The notes under the pieces are model-generated. The model was not told the DNA's origin. It did no database searches and saw nothing but the letters and a program-made list of their open reading frames with translations. A DNA stretch of 64,000 nt. Origin: CBDCRK01 sp965220955. GTDB lineage: Bacteria > Desulfobacterota > Binatia > Bin18 > CBDCRK01. Where the stretch lies: positions 174,792 to 238,791 of the forward strand of contig CBDCRK010000008.1 of NCBI GenBank assembly GCA_965220955.1, read 5' to 3'. Of this stretch, positions 52,451-59,583 are shown one piece after another. How positions within the stretch are numbered: position 1 is the first letter of the stretch; each line of letters opens with the position of its first letter. Made by a program: the position numbers and the translations under genes.

Positions 52451-53035
52451 TGTGGATAGCGCTGGTCTTAGTAAGTCTAAGACCCTATGCTTAGGAGCAA
52501 AACCCCATGCTGCCGCCGCACAAATTTATTGATGAGCTTATTGCTTCTTTACGAAATGTTATTGCTCCCGCCATTGTTGATCCCTATCCCAAGGCCCAGG
52601 CATATATGGCAGCAGTCCTCCTGGAATTGATAGCCCGCCAGGTCGAGGAGCGTACCGACTCCACGGCTGCCAAGCAACAAGAGCTTGCCACTCTCTTTCA
52701 TGATGTAGGACAGAACCTGGCGGACCAAGGATTTCCCCAGCTCATCAGTGAGGCTTTGGACGGTGAGCCAGATAGCGGTACGCCGCCCGGCACGATTTCC
52801 GACCCCACGCTGGAGGCTTCTCTTCAGGAGAAACAGCTCTGCCGACTTATCGAGACGCTTTATACCCACAAAGAGGAGATAGGTTCCCAACTCTTTGCCC
52901 GGCTGAACCATCGAGTGCGGTCGTCGCTAAGAAGTCTTTTGGATGAGGATCTCAAAGCGGTACGCCGCCCGGTGGCAAAGAGATAGAAAGAAAGCGGTAC
53001 GCCGCCCGGAGATTTTTCAAGCGGTACGCCGCCCG
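52406..53035 (+). repeat. Five copies of a GCGG-TACG-CCGCCCG hairpin repeat
   Basis: Identical 15-mers GCGGTACGCCGCCCG at 52406-52420, 52775-52789, 52957-52971, 52994-53008 and 53021-53035, all in the same direction. Each folds as GCGG/CCGC with a TACG loop. Three lie inside genes, adding AVRRP twice and GTPPG once, and two between genes. All fall within 630 bases. Confidence 0.95.
52507..52986 (+). CDS. Small helical protein, partner of the phosphotransferase gene
   Basis: A 159-residue helical protein (LRNVIAPAIVDPYPKAQAYMAAVLLELIARQVEER). Small proteins of this kind are often found before ACAD10-type phosphotransferases, which is the case here, 60 bases downstream. Its first ten codons and SD copy those of the 863-residue gene (KFIDELI against KFIDQIV). 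Two hairpin repeats fall inside it, one forming its AVRRPVAKR tail. Function unknown. Confidence 0.65.
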   Translation: MLPPHKFIDELIASLRNVIAPAIVDPYPKAQAYMAAVLLELIARQVEERTDSTAAKQQELATLFHDVGQNLADQGFPQLISEALDGEPDSGTPPGTISDPTLEASLQEKQLCRLIETLYTHKEEIGSQLFARLNHRVRSSLRSLLDEDLKAVRRPVAKR

Positions 53036-53046
53036 AAGGATAAAAA

Positions 53047-54075
53047 ATGCCAGAAACAACTCAAGAGAAGATCACCACCTATCTCAATACCAGGCTGCCC
53101 CAGGCGCAAGATCTTACCCTTTTCCAGTTGACCCAAACTGCGGGTGGCTGGTCGCATGAGATCTATACGTTTTACGCTCACTGGCAAGAGAACGGTAAAC
53201 AGGTGACAAGAGGCCTGTGCCTGCGCAAAGACCCAGGTAACGGCCTTCTACGCCACCTCTCGGATCTAAAGGAGCAGTTTCAGGTCCTTAAGTGCCTGGA
53301 GTCAGCACCTGTGCCCACACCAAGGGCCTACTGGTATGAGGAAGACCCTGCCCTCTTGGGTGGGCCGTTCTTCATTATGGACAAGGTTGAGGGTGAGGTG
53401 CCCAATCCCTGGTCGAAGGTAGGTAAACGCTTTTATGCAGAAGCGGGCAAACGGGGCAGATTGCCAAAGAGCTTTGTTGACGCCCTTGTGGCGCTCCATG
53501 CCCTTGACTGGCAGAAGGCTGGGCTCTCTTTCTTAGGTGTGCCCACACCGGGGACTGATTTTGCTGAAAGAGAAGTGACCAAGTGGGAGTCTTTAATCAA
53601 GGCTTCAGGCCACAAGCCCGAGCCAGTTATGACTGAAATACTCATGTGGCTTAAGGCCAACAAGCCCCAGACAAAGCGGCTGACGTTTATCCACGGTGCC
53701 TATCGCACGGGAAACTTGATTATTAAAGATGACCAGGTGGCAGCCGTCATTGACTGGGAGCTCCAGGTTATTGGTGATCCCTTGTATGACGTGGCCTATG
53801 TGCTCTCAGATTTAAACAAAGAAGACTCCCCGCTTCTTTCTTGCTTGGTAGAACGGGAGTTTTTCCTTGACTACTATCAGCAACTCACAGGTATTGAGAT
53901 AGATGAGGAAGTGTGTCGTTACTACGAGATTCTCTATATGATGCGTAGCGCGGCCTTCTGGATGAGCGCCTCGGGTCTGTTTGCTGAGGGCAAGAACCAG
54001 GATTTGCGCTTGGCCCGCACCGCCTATTCCGTGCCCGTAGTACTGGACATGGCAGCAAGAGCACTAGGATTTTAG
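53047..54075 (+). CDS. APH/ACAD10-type phosphotransferase-fold protein with altered catalytic motif
   Basis: A 342-residue aminoglycoside-phosphotransferase-fold protein. FQLTQTAGGWSHEIYTF and CLRKDP form the ATP-site start. The usual catalytic loop HGD-Y-R-x-G-N reads FIHGAYRTGNLII, so the base Asp is Ala. The metal-binding motif is intact as AVIDWELQVIGDPLYDVAYV. ACAD10-type members phosphorylate hydroxyacyl-CoAs in lactonate and 4-hydroxy acid breakdown. With the Asp missing, activity is uncertain. It is followed by a dehydrogenase that could fit such a route. Confidence 0.85.
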   Translation: MPETTQEKITTYLNTRLPQAQDLTLFQLTQTAGGWSHEIYTFYAHWQENGKQVTRGLCLRKDPGNGLLRHLSDLKEQFQVLKCLESAPVPTPRAYWYEEDPALLGGPFFIMDKVEGEVPNPWSKVGKRFYAEAGKRGRLPKSFVDALVALHALDWQKAGLSFLGVPTPGTDFAEREVTKWESLIKASGHKPEPVMTEILMWLKANKPQTKRLTFIHGAYRTGNLIIKDDQVAAVIDWELQVIGDPLYDVAYVLSDLNKEDSPLLSCLVEREFFLDYYQQLTGIEIDEEVCRYYEILYMMRSAAFWMSASGLFAEGKNQDLRLARTAYSVPVVLDMAARALGF

Positions 54076-54103
54076 CAGGAGACATATTAAAGGGAGGGAG
54101 CTT

Positions 54104-54937
54104 ATGGCAACCAAAGTTGGTTTCATTGGTCTTGGCAATATTGGAAAACCTATGGCTATCAATGTTGCCAAGGGTGAGTTTGACCTTATGGTCTATGATC
54201 TTCGTGAAGAGCCGCTCAAGGAGCTTGCCGGGTTGGGCGCAAAAGTGGCCTCTTCTGCTAAGGAGATTGGCGAGCATGGGGAGATTGTTGAATTGGTTGT
54301 AGTGGATGACGCCCAGGTAGAGGCCCTGACTCTGGGAGAAGGGGGAGTGCTCAGCGGTGCTAAGCCAGGCACCATCATTGCCATTCATAGCACCGTACAT
54401 CCCAAGACGGTAAGAAAAATTGCTGAATTGGCTAAATCAAGAGGCGTGGAGGTTATTGATGCCGAGGTCAGCGGTGGTGAAAGAGGCGCGCAGGCTCAGA
54501 CCCTGTGTTACATGGTGGGAGGGGATAAGGCGCTGTTTGAGAAGTGTCGCCCGGTATTTGCCACTTCAGGAGCCAATATTTTTCATCTAGGTGAGCTGGG
54601 GATGGGAGCAGCGGCCAAGCTCGCTCATAACCTCATTGTCTATGTCAATATGCTGGCTGCTTCTGAGGGAATGTTGCTGGGCGAAAAAGCCGGCCTTAAT
54701 CTCGAGGCTCTGCAGGAGGTTGTGCGGGCGGGCGCCGGACAGAGCCGGGTGGCAGACAACTGGTCGCAGCAGAGTAGGCTCAGAGATAACTATACCACGG
54801 GCCCCCAGGGACTTATGCAGCTCATCCATAAAGATCTACGCCTTGCTTTGGAACTGGGCCACGACCTAGGTCTTGCCCTTCCTGGGGCAGCACTTACCCA
54901 ACAGCTCATGGCCCGGGTGTTGGGAATAGAGGAGTAA
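54104..54937 (+). CDS. 3-hydroxyisobutyrate-dehydrogenase-family oxidoreductase
   Basis: A 277-residue beta-hydroxyacid dehydrogenase. GFIGLGNIGKPMAINV is the dinucleotide fold, VIDAEVSGGERGAQAQTLCYMVGG the substrate motif, and GAAAKLAHNLIVYVNMLAASEGM the catalytic Lys helix. VYDLREE suggests NAD. Substrate unknown; the phosphotransferase before it and NTF2-like proteins after it suggest a small catabolic cluster. Confidence 0.9.
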   Translation: MATKVGFIGLGNIGKPMAINVAKGEFDLMVYDLREEPLKELAGLGAKVASSAKEIGEHGEIVELVVVDDAQVEALTLGEGGVLSGAKPGTIIAIHSTVHPKTVRKIAELAKSRGVEVIDAEVSGGERGAQAQTLCYMVGGDKALFEKCRPVFATSGANIFHLGELGMGAAAKLAHNLIVYVNMLAASEGMLLGEKAGLNLEALQEVVRAGAGQSRVADNWSQQSRLRDNYTTGPQGLMQLIHKDLRLALELGHDLGLALPGAALTQQLMARVLGIEE

Positions 54938-54955
54938 AAAGAAAAGGAGAGGCAT

Positions 54956-55450
54956 ATGAACCTTGAAGATCTCGCCAAAAGGGTTCAGGTTTTAGAAGAC
55001 ATTGAAGCCATCAAGAGGCTCAAAGCCCGCTACTCTGCCTACTGCGATAACCAGTACGACGCTGACGGCATTGCCAGCCTTTTTACTGAGGATGGAGTAT
55101 GGGACGGTGGAGATGTCTTTGGCAAAAGTATGGGACAAGAAAAAATCCGCAAATTCTTCTCGGGGGCTGCAAAGCTGCTTCCCTTTGCCCTTCATTATGT
55201 CATGAACCCCATTATTGAGGTTGAAGGCAATAAGGCTAAAGGCACCTGGTATCTTTTCCAGGCATGCACTTTTGCTGAGGGCAACCCAGCGGTTGCTAAG
55301 GGCAACCAGGCAGTATGGGGAGCGGCAAAGTATGATGAAGAGTATGTGAAGGTGGGCGACGAGTGGAAATTCAAGCACCTGAAGGTTGCCTCACATTTCT
55401 GGACTCCGTTTGATCAGGGGTGGGTAAAGAAGCGATTCTTACAAGGGTAA
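54956..55450 (+). CDS. NTF2-like (SnoaL-type) protein
   Basis: A 164-residue alpha+beta cone protein: EDIEAIKRLKARYSAYCDNQYDADGIASLFTEDGVWDGGD, ALHYVMNPIIEVEGNKAKGTWYLF, and DEYVKVGDEWKFKHLKVASHFWTPFDQGW-like blocks. SnoaL_4 members are isomerases, dehydratases or binding proteins. A short imperfect repeat (EGNPAVAKGNQAVWG) interrupts one loop. SD AGGAGAGG precedes the ATG. Confidence 0.82.
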   Translation: MNLEDLAKRVQVLEDIEAIKRLKARYSAYCDNQYDADGIASLFTEDGVWDGGDVFGKSMGQEKIRKFFSGAAKLLPFALHYVMNPIIEVEGNKAKGTWYLFQACTFAEGNPAVAKGNQAVWGAAKYDEEYVKVGDEWKFKHLKVASHFWTPFDQGWVKKRFLQG

Positions 55451-55541
55451 GGCGGTAGAGATTTCGCAGGGCATCCCGGCCAGTGAGGTCTTCCAGGAAT
55501 TTTCTCATTATAGGAGGGTTGAAGATGCACGAAGAGATGTT

Positions 55542-55697
55542 GTGGGGTACCAAAAGTTAGGATTTGTACTGCTTGTTCTCATTGTTGTCTCTGGATGTGC
55601 GGGCTCCATTAAGAATCTGCCGATCAACCACGGCGTTCAACCGATCCCCTGCTGTGGGACTGCCTATCAGCAAGACCTCCAGATACAATTGAGTTAA
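55542..55697 (+). CDS. Small lipoprotein, possibly frameshifted
   Basis: GTG 55542 to TAA 55697 encodes 51 residues with a clear lipobox: LGFVLLVLIVVSGC, then AGSIKNLPINHGVQPIPCCG. The best SD (AGGAGGG, 55512-55518) instead leads to ATG 55525 in another frame, which ends at TAG after 11 codons. Dropping one base near 55549 would join that start to the lipoprotein. It may be a broken or a non-ATG gene. It lies in the gap between the two NTF2-like genes. Confidence 0.45.
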   Translation: MGYQKLGFVLLVLIVVSGCAGSIKNLPINHGVQPIPCCGTAYQQDLQIQLS

Positions 55698-55825
55698 TGT
55701 ATGAAGCTGGCTCTGCCCGATTTCAGCGTTACCAGGTTGCTTTTGCCGTATTTGCTTGGGCACTTACCAGACATTAGGCATTGTCACCTGTTCACCATGT
55801 CATAGCAAGGAAAGGAGAGACAATT

Positions 55826-56305
55826 ATGACAGAAGGACCAGAGGCTGTTCTTAAGGAGCTTGTTGATCGTGAAAAAATTCGTGAGCTTGTGCACCTCTAT
55901 TGTTGGGCGGTGGACCGAGGAACACTCGAAGAGGTGATGGCTCTCTTTGATGACCCTTCTGACTTAGAGCTGGTGCCGGGTAAACGACATGCGGGCAAGG
56001 CTGCGGTACAGAAGTGGTATGATGCTTATATGCAGAACCGCATGGAAGTGTTGCGGCATCTCATCCACAACCAGGTTATTACTCTTAATGGAGACACGGC
56101 TACTTCAAGGAGTTACTTTGATGCTGTGGGCGATCTTAAGGGTGAGTCGATTGTGGCCGCGGGATTTTATGAAGACACCCTGCAGCGGATGGGTGGAGAG
56201 TGGAAATTTACCGAGAAGGTGATCAAGCTGGATTTTCTTGGCCCGCTCCGAGAGGGATGGACAGGCAAAAGAATTAAGACAAACTTGGTTCCTCCTGACC
56301 TATAA
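55826..56305 (+). CDS. NTF2-like (SnoaL-type) protein
   Basis: About 159 residues from MTEGPEAVLKELVDREKIRELVHLYCWAVDRG; SD AAGGAGAG precedes ATG 55826, while 55781 has none. The blocks LFDDPSDLELVPGKRHAGKAAVQKWY and HLIHNQVITLNGDTATSRSYFDAVG are NTF2-like. It is a distant paralogue of the protein at 54956. Small-molecule enzyme or binding role; substrate unknown. Confidence 0.82.
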   Translation: MTEGPEAVLKELVDREKIRELVHLYCWAVDRGTLEEVMALFDDPSDLELVPGKRHAGKAAVQKWYDAYMQNRMEVLRHLIHNQVITLNGDTATSRSYFDAVGDLKGESIVAAGFYEDTLQRMGGEWKFTEKVIKLDFLGPLREGWTGKRIKTNLVPPDL

Positions 56306-56341
56306 AACTCTGATCGCCCAGCAGTTCCTCAAGAGAAAGAT

Positions 56342-56443
56342 CTGGATGCCCGCCTGCGCGGGCATGACAGGAAGATACTGCACGGGCCTCTGCGCGAGCG
56401 TGTCATTCCCGCGAAAGCGGGGGCCGCCCCGCGGGAATCCAGC
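56342..56443. repeat. REP-like palindromes, two units
   Basis: Unit one around 56346-56367 is GATGCCCGCCTGCGCGGGCAT. Unit two at 56404-56443 is the CATTCCCGC-GAAA-GCGGG ... GCGGGAATCCAG type, but its right half is interrupted by GGGCCGCCCC. A further C/G palindrome CCCCTCCC-GGGGGAGGG lies near 56495. These fill the gap between converging genes. Confidence 0.8.
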
Positions 56444-56551
56444 AAAAAGCTAGGTTATCCGAGCCTTTGACCAAAAACCTACCCTTGTGAGCCCCTCCCG
56501 GGGGAGGGCATTTTCGATGAAAAAGTGAGGATAGACTTTTGCAAAGCGCTT

Positions 56552-57952
56552 TTACAGATCAGGGTGTTGTTCATGCCACGGCGTTGACTGTTCGTAAGCA
56601 CAAGCCACCTGGAAAACCGTTGCCTCGTCGAAGGGCTTGCCCGCTAACTGGAAGCCAATCGGAAGGCCCGTGGCGCTGAAACCACAGGGCAGGGCAAGAG
56701 CCGGGAGTCCGGGCAGGTTAAACAGCGGCGTGTAAATGGGCAAGCCCTCCGTTAACAGGTAGAGGCCGGGCGACTCTGACCGAATTGGCCCGGGCAGTAT
56801 GCCCGATGCGGGCACCATAAACAGATCTACGGTTTCCAGCTGCTGCCGCATCTGACGGCGAATCTGCTCTCGGAGTCTCTGGGCTTGTATATAGGCGGTG
56901 CTGTTTACAAGCGTACCCGCCGCAAGCAGGAGCCGTAGGTCCGGGTTGTAGTCCCCTGGCCGTTTCTGCATGTCCTCGCGATGACAGGCGGCAGCGTCGG
57001 CACAGGCAAGCGGCCAGAAGGCGGCCTGCATTTCATCAAGGGTGACTGAGTCTACATCTACAATCTCGGCTCCTAGCTTTTCCATTTGGGCCACTGCTGC
57101 ATTGAATGAAGCAAGAATCTCTTTGTCACAGCTCGCTGCGAAGAGCTTGCGCAGAATACCCATGCGCATTCCCTTGATGTCTTGCCCTAGCTTGGCACTG
57201 AAATCTGGAACCGGAACGTTTGCCGAAGCAGGGTCAAGGGGATCGTAGCCAGCGCAAGCCTGTAGCATTAAAGCACAGTCCTTGACAGTCCTGGTCATGG
57301 GTCCGGCATGATCGAGACTCCAGGAAAGAGGGAAAATGCCCGCACGGCTGACGCGGCCATAAGTGGGTTTCAGGCCAACAATACCGCAGCAGAAGGCGGG
57401 CCAACGTATAGATCCGCCTGTGTCGCTCCCCATAGCACCAAAGATCAGGCCTCCTGCCACTGCGGCCGCTGAACCGCTGCTCGAGCCGCCGGGGTCAATC
57501 TCTAGATTCCAGGGGTTGCGAGCCGGCGGGAAATGTGAAGTTAGCGTAGGCATGCCGGCCGCGAACTCGTAGGTGGCAAGTTTTCCTACGAGCAGCCCTC
57601 CGGCCTGCCGCAGCTTGGCAACGGAAGTGCAGTCCTTCTGGGCAAAGTAGTCCTTGCGCAGCTTTGAGCCGCCGGTTGTTGGGCCGGATTCATAGATGTC
57701 TTTCACGGCAATGGGAACGCCGTGCAACGGACCATGATAGGTACCGGCGCGGATTTGCGTCTCGGCCTCCTTGGCCTGGGCCAGCGTCTCTTCAGAGAAA
57801 AGCGTGTAGTAGGCATTAATCTTGGGATTAAGCTCGCGGATACGGTCCAGAGTCGACTGGGTGAGCTCAACCGGTGAGATCTCCTTCTTTTCGATTAGGG
57901 CCGCAACCTCCGAGATAGACATATAAGCCAACTGTGAACTAATGCTAGCCAT
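56552..57952 (-). CDS. Amidase signature family enzyme
   Basis: A 466-residue amidase. The Ser-cisSer-Lys triad sits in VPIAVKDIYESG (Lys), DPGGSSSGSAAAVAGG (cis-Ser) and SDTGGSIRWPA (nucleophile Ser). GLKPTYGRVSRAGIFPLSWSLDHAGPMTR follows. It probably works with the small AtzG-like protein encoded just upstream, whose stop codon lies in its SD. Substrate unknown: an amide, possibly of aromatic or urea type. Confidence 0.92.
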   Translation of the reverse strand: MASISSQLAYMSISEVAALIEKKEISPVELTQSTLDRIRELNPKINAYYTLFSEETLAQAKEAETQIRAGTYHGPLHGVPIAVKDIYESGPTTGGSKLRKDYFAQKDCTSVAKLRQAGGLLVGKLATYEFAAGMPTLTSHFPPARNPWNLEIDPGGSSSGSAAAVAGGLIFGAMGSDTGGSIRWPAFCCGIVGLKPTYGRVSRAGIFPLSWSLDHAGPMTRTVKDCALMLQACAGYDPLDPASANVPVPDFSAKLGQDIKGMRMGILRKLFAASCDKEILASFNAAVAQMEKLGAEIVDVDSVTLDEMQAAFWPLACADAAACHREDMQKRPGDYNPDLRLLLAAGTLVNSTAYIQAQRLREQIRRQMRQQLETVDLFMVPASGILPGPIRSESPGLYLLTEGLPIYTPLFNLPGLPALALPCGFSATGLPIGFQLAGKPFDEATVFQVACAYEQSTPWHEQHPDL

Positions 57953-57954
57953 AT

Positions 57955-58137
57955 TTAGACCTCCGGCTTGGCTTGGAAAATTAAGGCTGGTTCACTCTCT
58001 GGCTGCAACATTCCTTGTACAACGGCCTCCCACTTGAGCAACGTTGCATAAGTGATGGCCAGCTGGTCGAGCTCGTCATTGTCCAGCTTGATACCAGCCT
58101 CCAAAAGCTTTGCCTCTACAATTTGTCTATGGTTCAT
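57955..58137 (-). CDS. AtzG-like small amidase subunit
   Basis: A 60-residue protein from ATG 58137 (AGGAGGTCACCC before it). The helical pattern VEAKLLEAGIKLDNDELDQLAITYATLLKWEAVVQGM resembles AtzG/DUF4089 and GatC, which wrap and stabilise amidases such as AtzE. It lies directly before the amidase gene. The assignment depends partly on this context. Confidence 0.72.
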   Translation of the reverse strand: MNHRQIVEAKLLEAGIKLDNDELDQLAITYATLLKWEAVVQGMLQPESEPALIFQAKPEV

Positions 58138-58163
58138 GGGTGACCTCCTATGTAGGATCCGGC

Positions 58164-58853
58164 CTATGCAAGGCCCGGCCAAATAACGCGGTTTTCCTCG
58201 GCAACAAGGGTAACAATGCCATTAGGGGCAATGAACTTCGCTCCGTCGGGCCGAACCTCTTCTTGGTACTCTTTGGACTCCGTTGCCCTTTGCATGGTAG
58301 AGAGATCTTCAAACCAGATCTGGGCTGCCCCGTCAAACGGCGGATCCCCTTTGGCATAGGCTGAGGGTAGAGCATGGCATTGCACATAGCGGCGTATACC
58401 CGGAAGCTTTAGGGCCAGGGTCCCATGCACCTCCCGCCAGTAGCGGAAGAACTCCTCTCTGGCCATGCCGGGCTTGCACTTCAGAAAAGAGATCCTTTTG
58501 ACAAGCCGCTCTTCCTTGTGGATCGGGGAACCGGCCAGGATGATGTGATCTTCGGTCCGCAGCCGTACCACATGTTCCAGATCAACAAAGTTGGGCTCAT
58601 CCACAAACGCCCCTTCCCGGTACTCGCGGCTCAGGAAAGCCGTTTTGGCCGTTGCCTCATCATCCACCCAAATCTCCGCCGCACCGTCGTAAGGGGGGTC
58701 CTCTCCCTGGGTTTCGAGGAAATGGCTTTGCACATAGCGGCGTAAACCTGGTATGTTTCTGGCCAGAGGACCGTGGATTTCCCGCCAGTGGCGAGAGAAT
58801 TCCTGTCTGCTTAAGCCTGTCTTACGCTTAATAACAAGAAGAAGGTGAACCAT
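58164..58853 (-). CDS. Tandem EthD-domain protein
   Basis: A 229-residue protein with two EthD/dimeric alpha-beta-barrel repeats. Each has a FLKCKPGMAREEFFRYWREVHGTLALKLPGIRRYVQ-like block and a DPPFDGAAQIWFEDLSTM-like block. Each half has about 110 residues. EthD proteins are linked to ether breakdown, but many act as small-molecule lyases or isomerases. It leads the amidase genes on the same strand; SD GGAGAG precedes the ATG. Confidence 0.87.
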   Translation of the reverse strand: MVHLLLVIKRKTGLSRQEFSRHWREIHGPLARNIPGLRRYVQSHFLETQGEDPPYDGAAEIWVDDEATAKTAFLSREYREGAFVDEPNFVDLEHVVRLRTEDHIILAGSPIHKEERLVKRISFLKCKPGMAREEFFRYWREVHGTLALKLPGIRRYVQCHALPSAYAKGDPPFDGAAQIWFEDLSTMQRATESKEYQEEVRPDGAKFIAPNGIVTLVAEENRVIWPGLA

Positions 58854-59069
58854 GGACTAACTCTCCTCTCTTTGAGGCCAACCCTTCTGAGGGCCAAGCT
58901 TAGGCCCTTTTCCCCCGGATAGCAAGCGTAAGAGGTATCCGTCGGGGTAAAGAGCGATAAATGGGTTCGGGTTCTCCGCCTCAGCAAAAGGGTACCAACC
59001 TTGAGCCTCAGGTGATTGATACCGTGAGCAATCTGCTATATGCCTTATGCCCAAGAGGAGGAGACCCAT

Positions 59070-59549
59070 ATGGCTATCGATCCGAAGGACCTGCGCAATA
59101 TAATGGGGCATTTTGCTACAGGGGTAACCATCGTTACCACTCAGGACAAGACAGGAAAGGTATACGGTTTAACCGCCAACGCCTTCAGCTCCCTTTCGCT
59201 CGATCCCCCTCTGTTGCTTATCTGTGTGGACAAAGGTGTAGACTGCTACGCTTGCTTCGAGGAATCGAAGGTTTTTGCCGTTAACTTTCTCAGTGAAGAC
59301 CAGGATCAACTCTCGACTAGGTTTGCCACCAAGGGGATCGAGAAGTTCGAGGGAGTACCATACCGCCAGGGGCAGATCGGAGTTCCCCTGCTTGAAGGAG
59401 CGATGGGCTATTTGGAGTGTAAAGTTGTTGCCGGTTATGAGGGAGGTGATCACACCATTTATGTGGGTGAAATCCAGACCGCCGAAGCCTCAGGCGATCG
59501 TCCCCTTCTTTTCTTTAAGGGTAAATACTACCGCTTGCCGCAATCATAA
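59070..59549 (+). CDS. Flavin reductase-like protein
   Basis: About 159 residues, a split-barrel FMN-binding protein. IMGHFATGVTIVTTQDKTGKVYGLTANAFSSLSLDPPLLLICVD is the flavin-site signature, and EGGDHTIYVGEIQTAEASG the C-terminal strand. Such proteins supply reduced flavin to two-component monooxygenases. ATG 59070 has AGGAGGAGA upstream; 59040 does not. A deleted luciferase-like gene elsewhere in the window is one possible past partner type. Confidence 0.9.
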   Translation: MAIDPKDLRNIMGHFATGVTIVTTQDKTGKVYGLTANAFSSLSLDPPLLLICVDKGVDCYACFEESKVFAVNFLSEDQDQLSTRFATKGIEKFEGVPYRQGQIGVPLLEGAMGYLECKVVAGYEGGDHTIYVGEIQTAEASGDRPLLFFKGKYYRLPQS

Positions 59550-59583
59550 GCTGCTGCGGGACCTATACCATGGTCCGTAGGAG

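Noticed and set aside
55557..55763. 68-residue minus-strand ORF
   Set aside because: No SD or family pattern, and it opposes the small lipoprotein frame with a clear lipobox.
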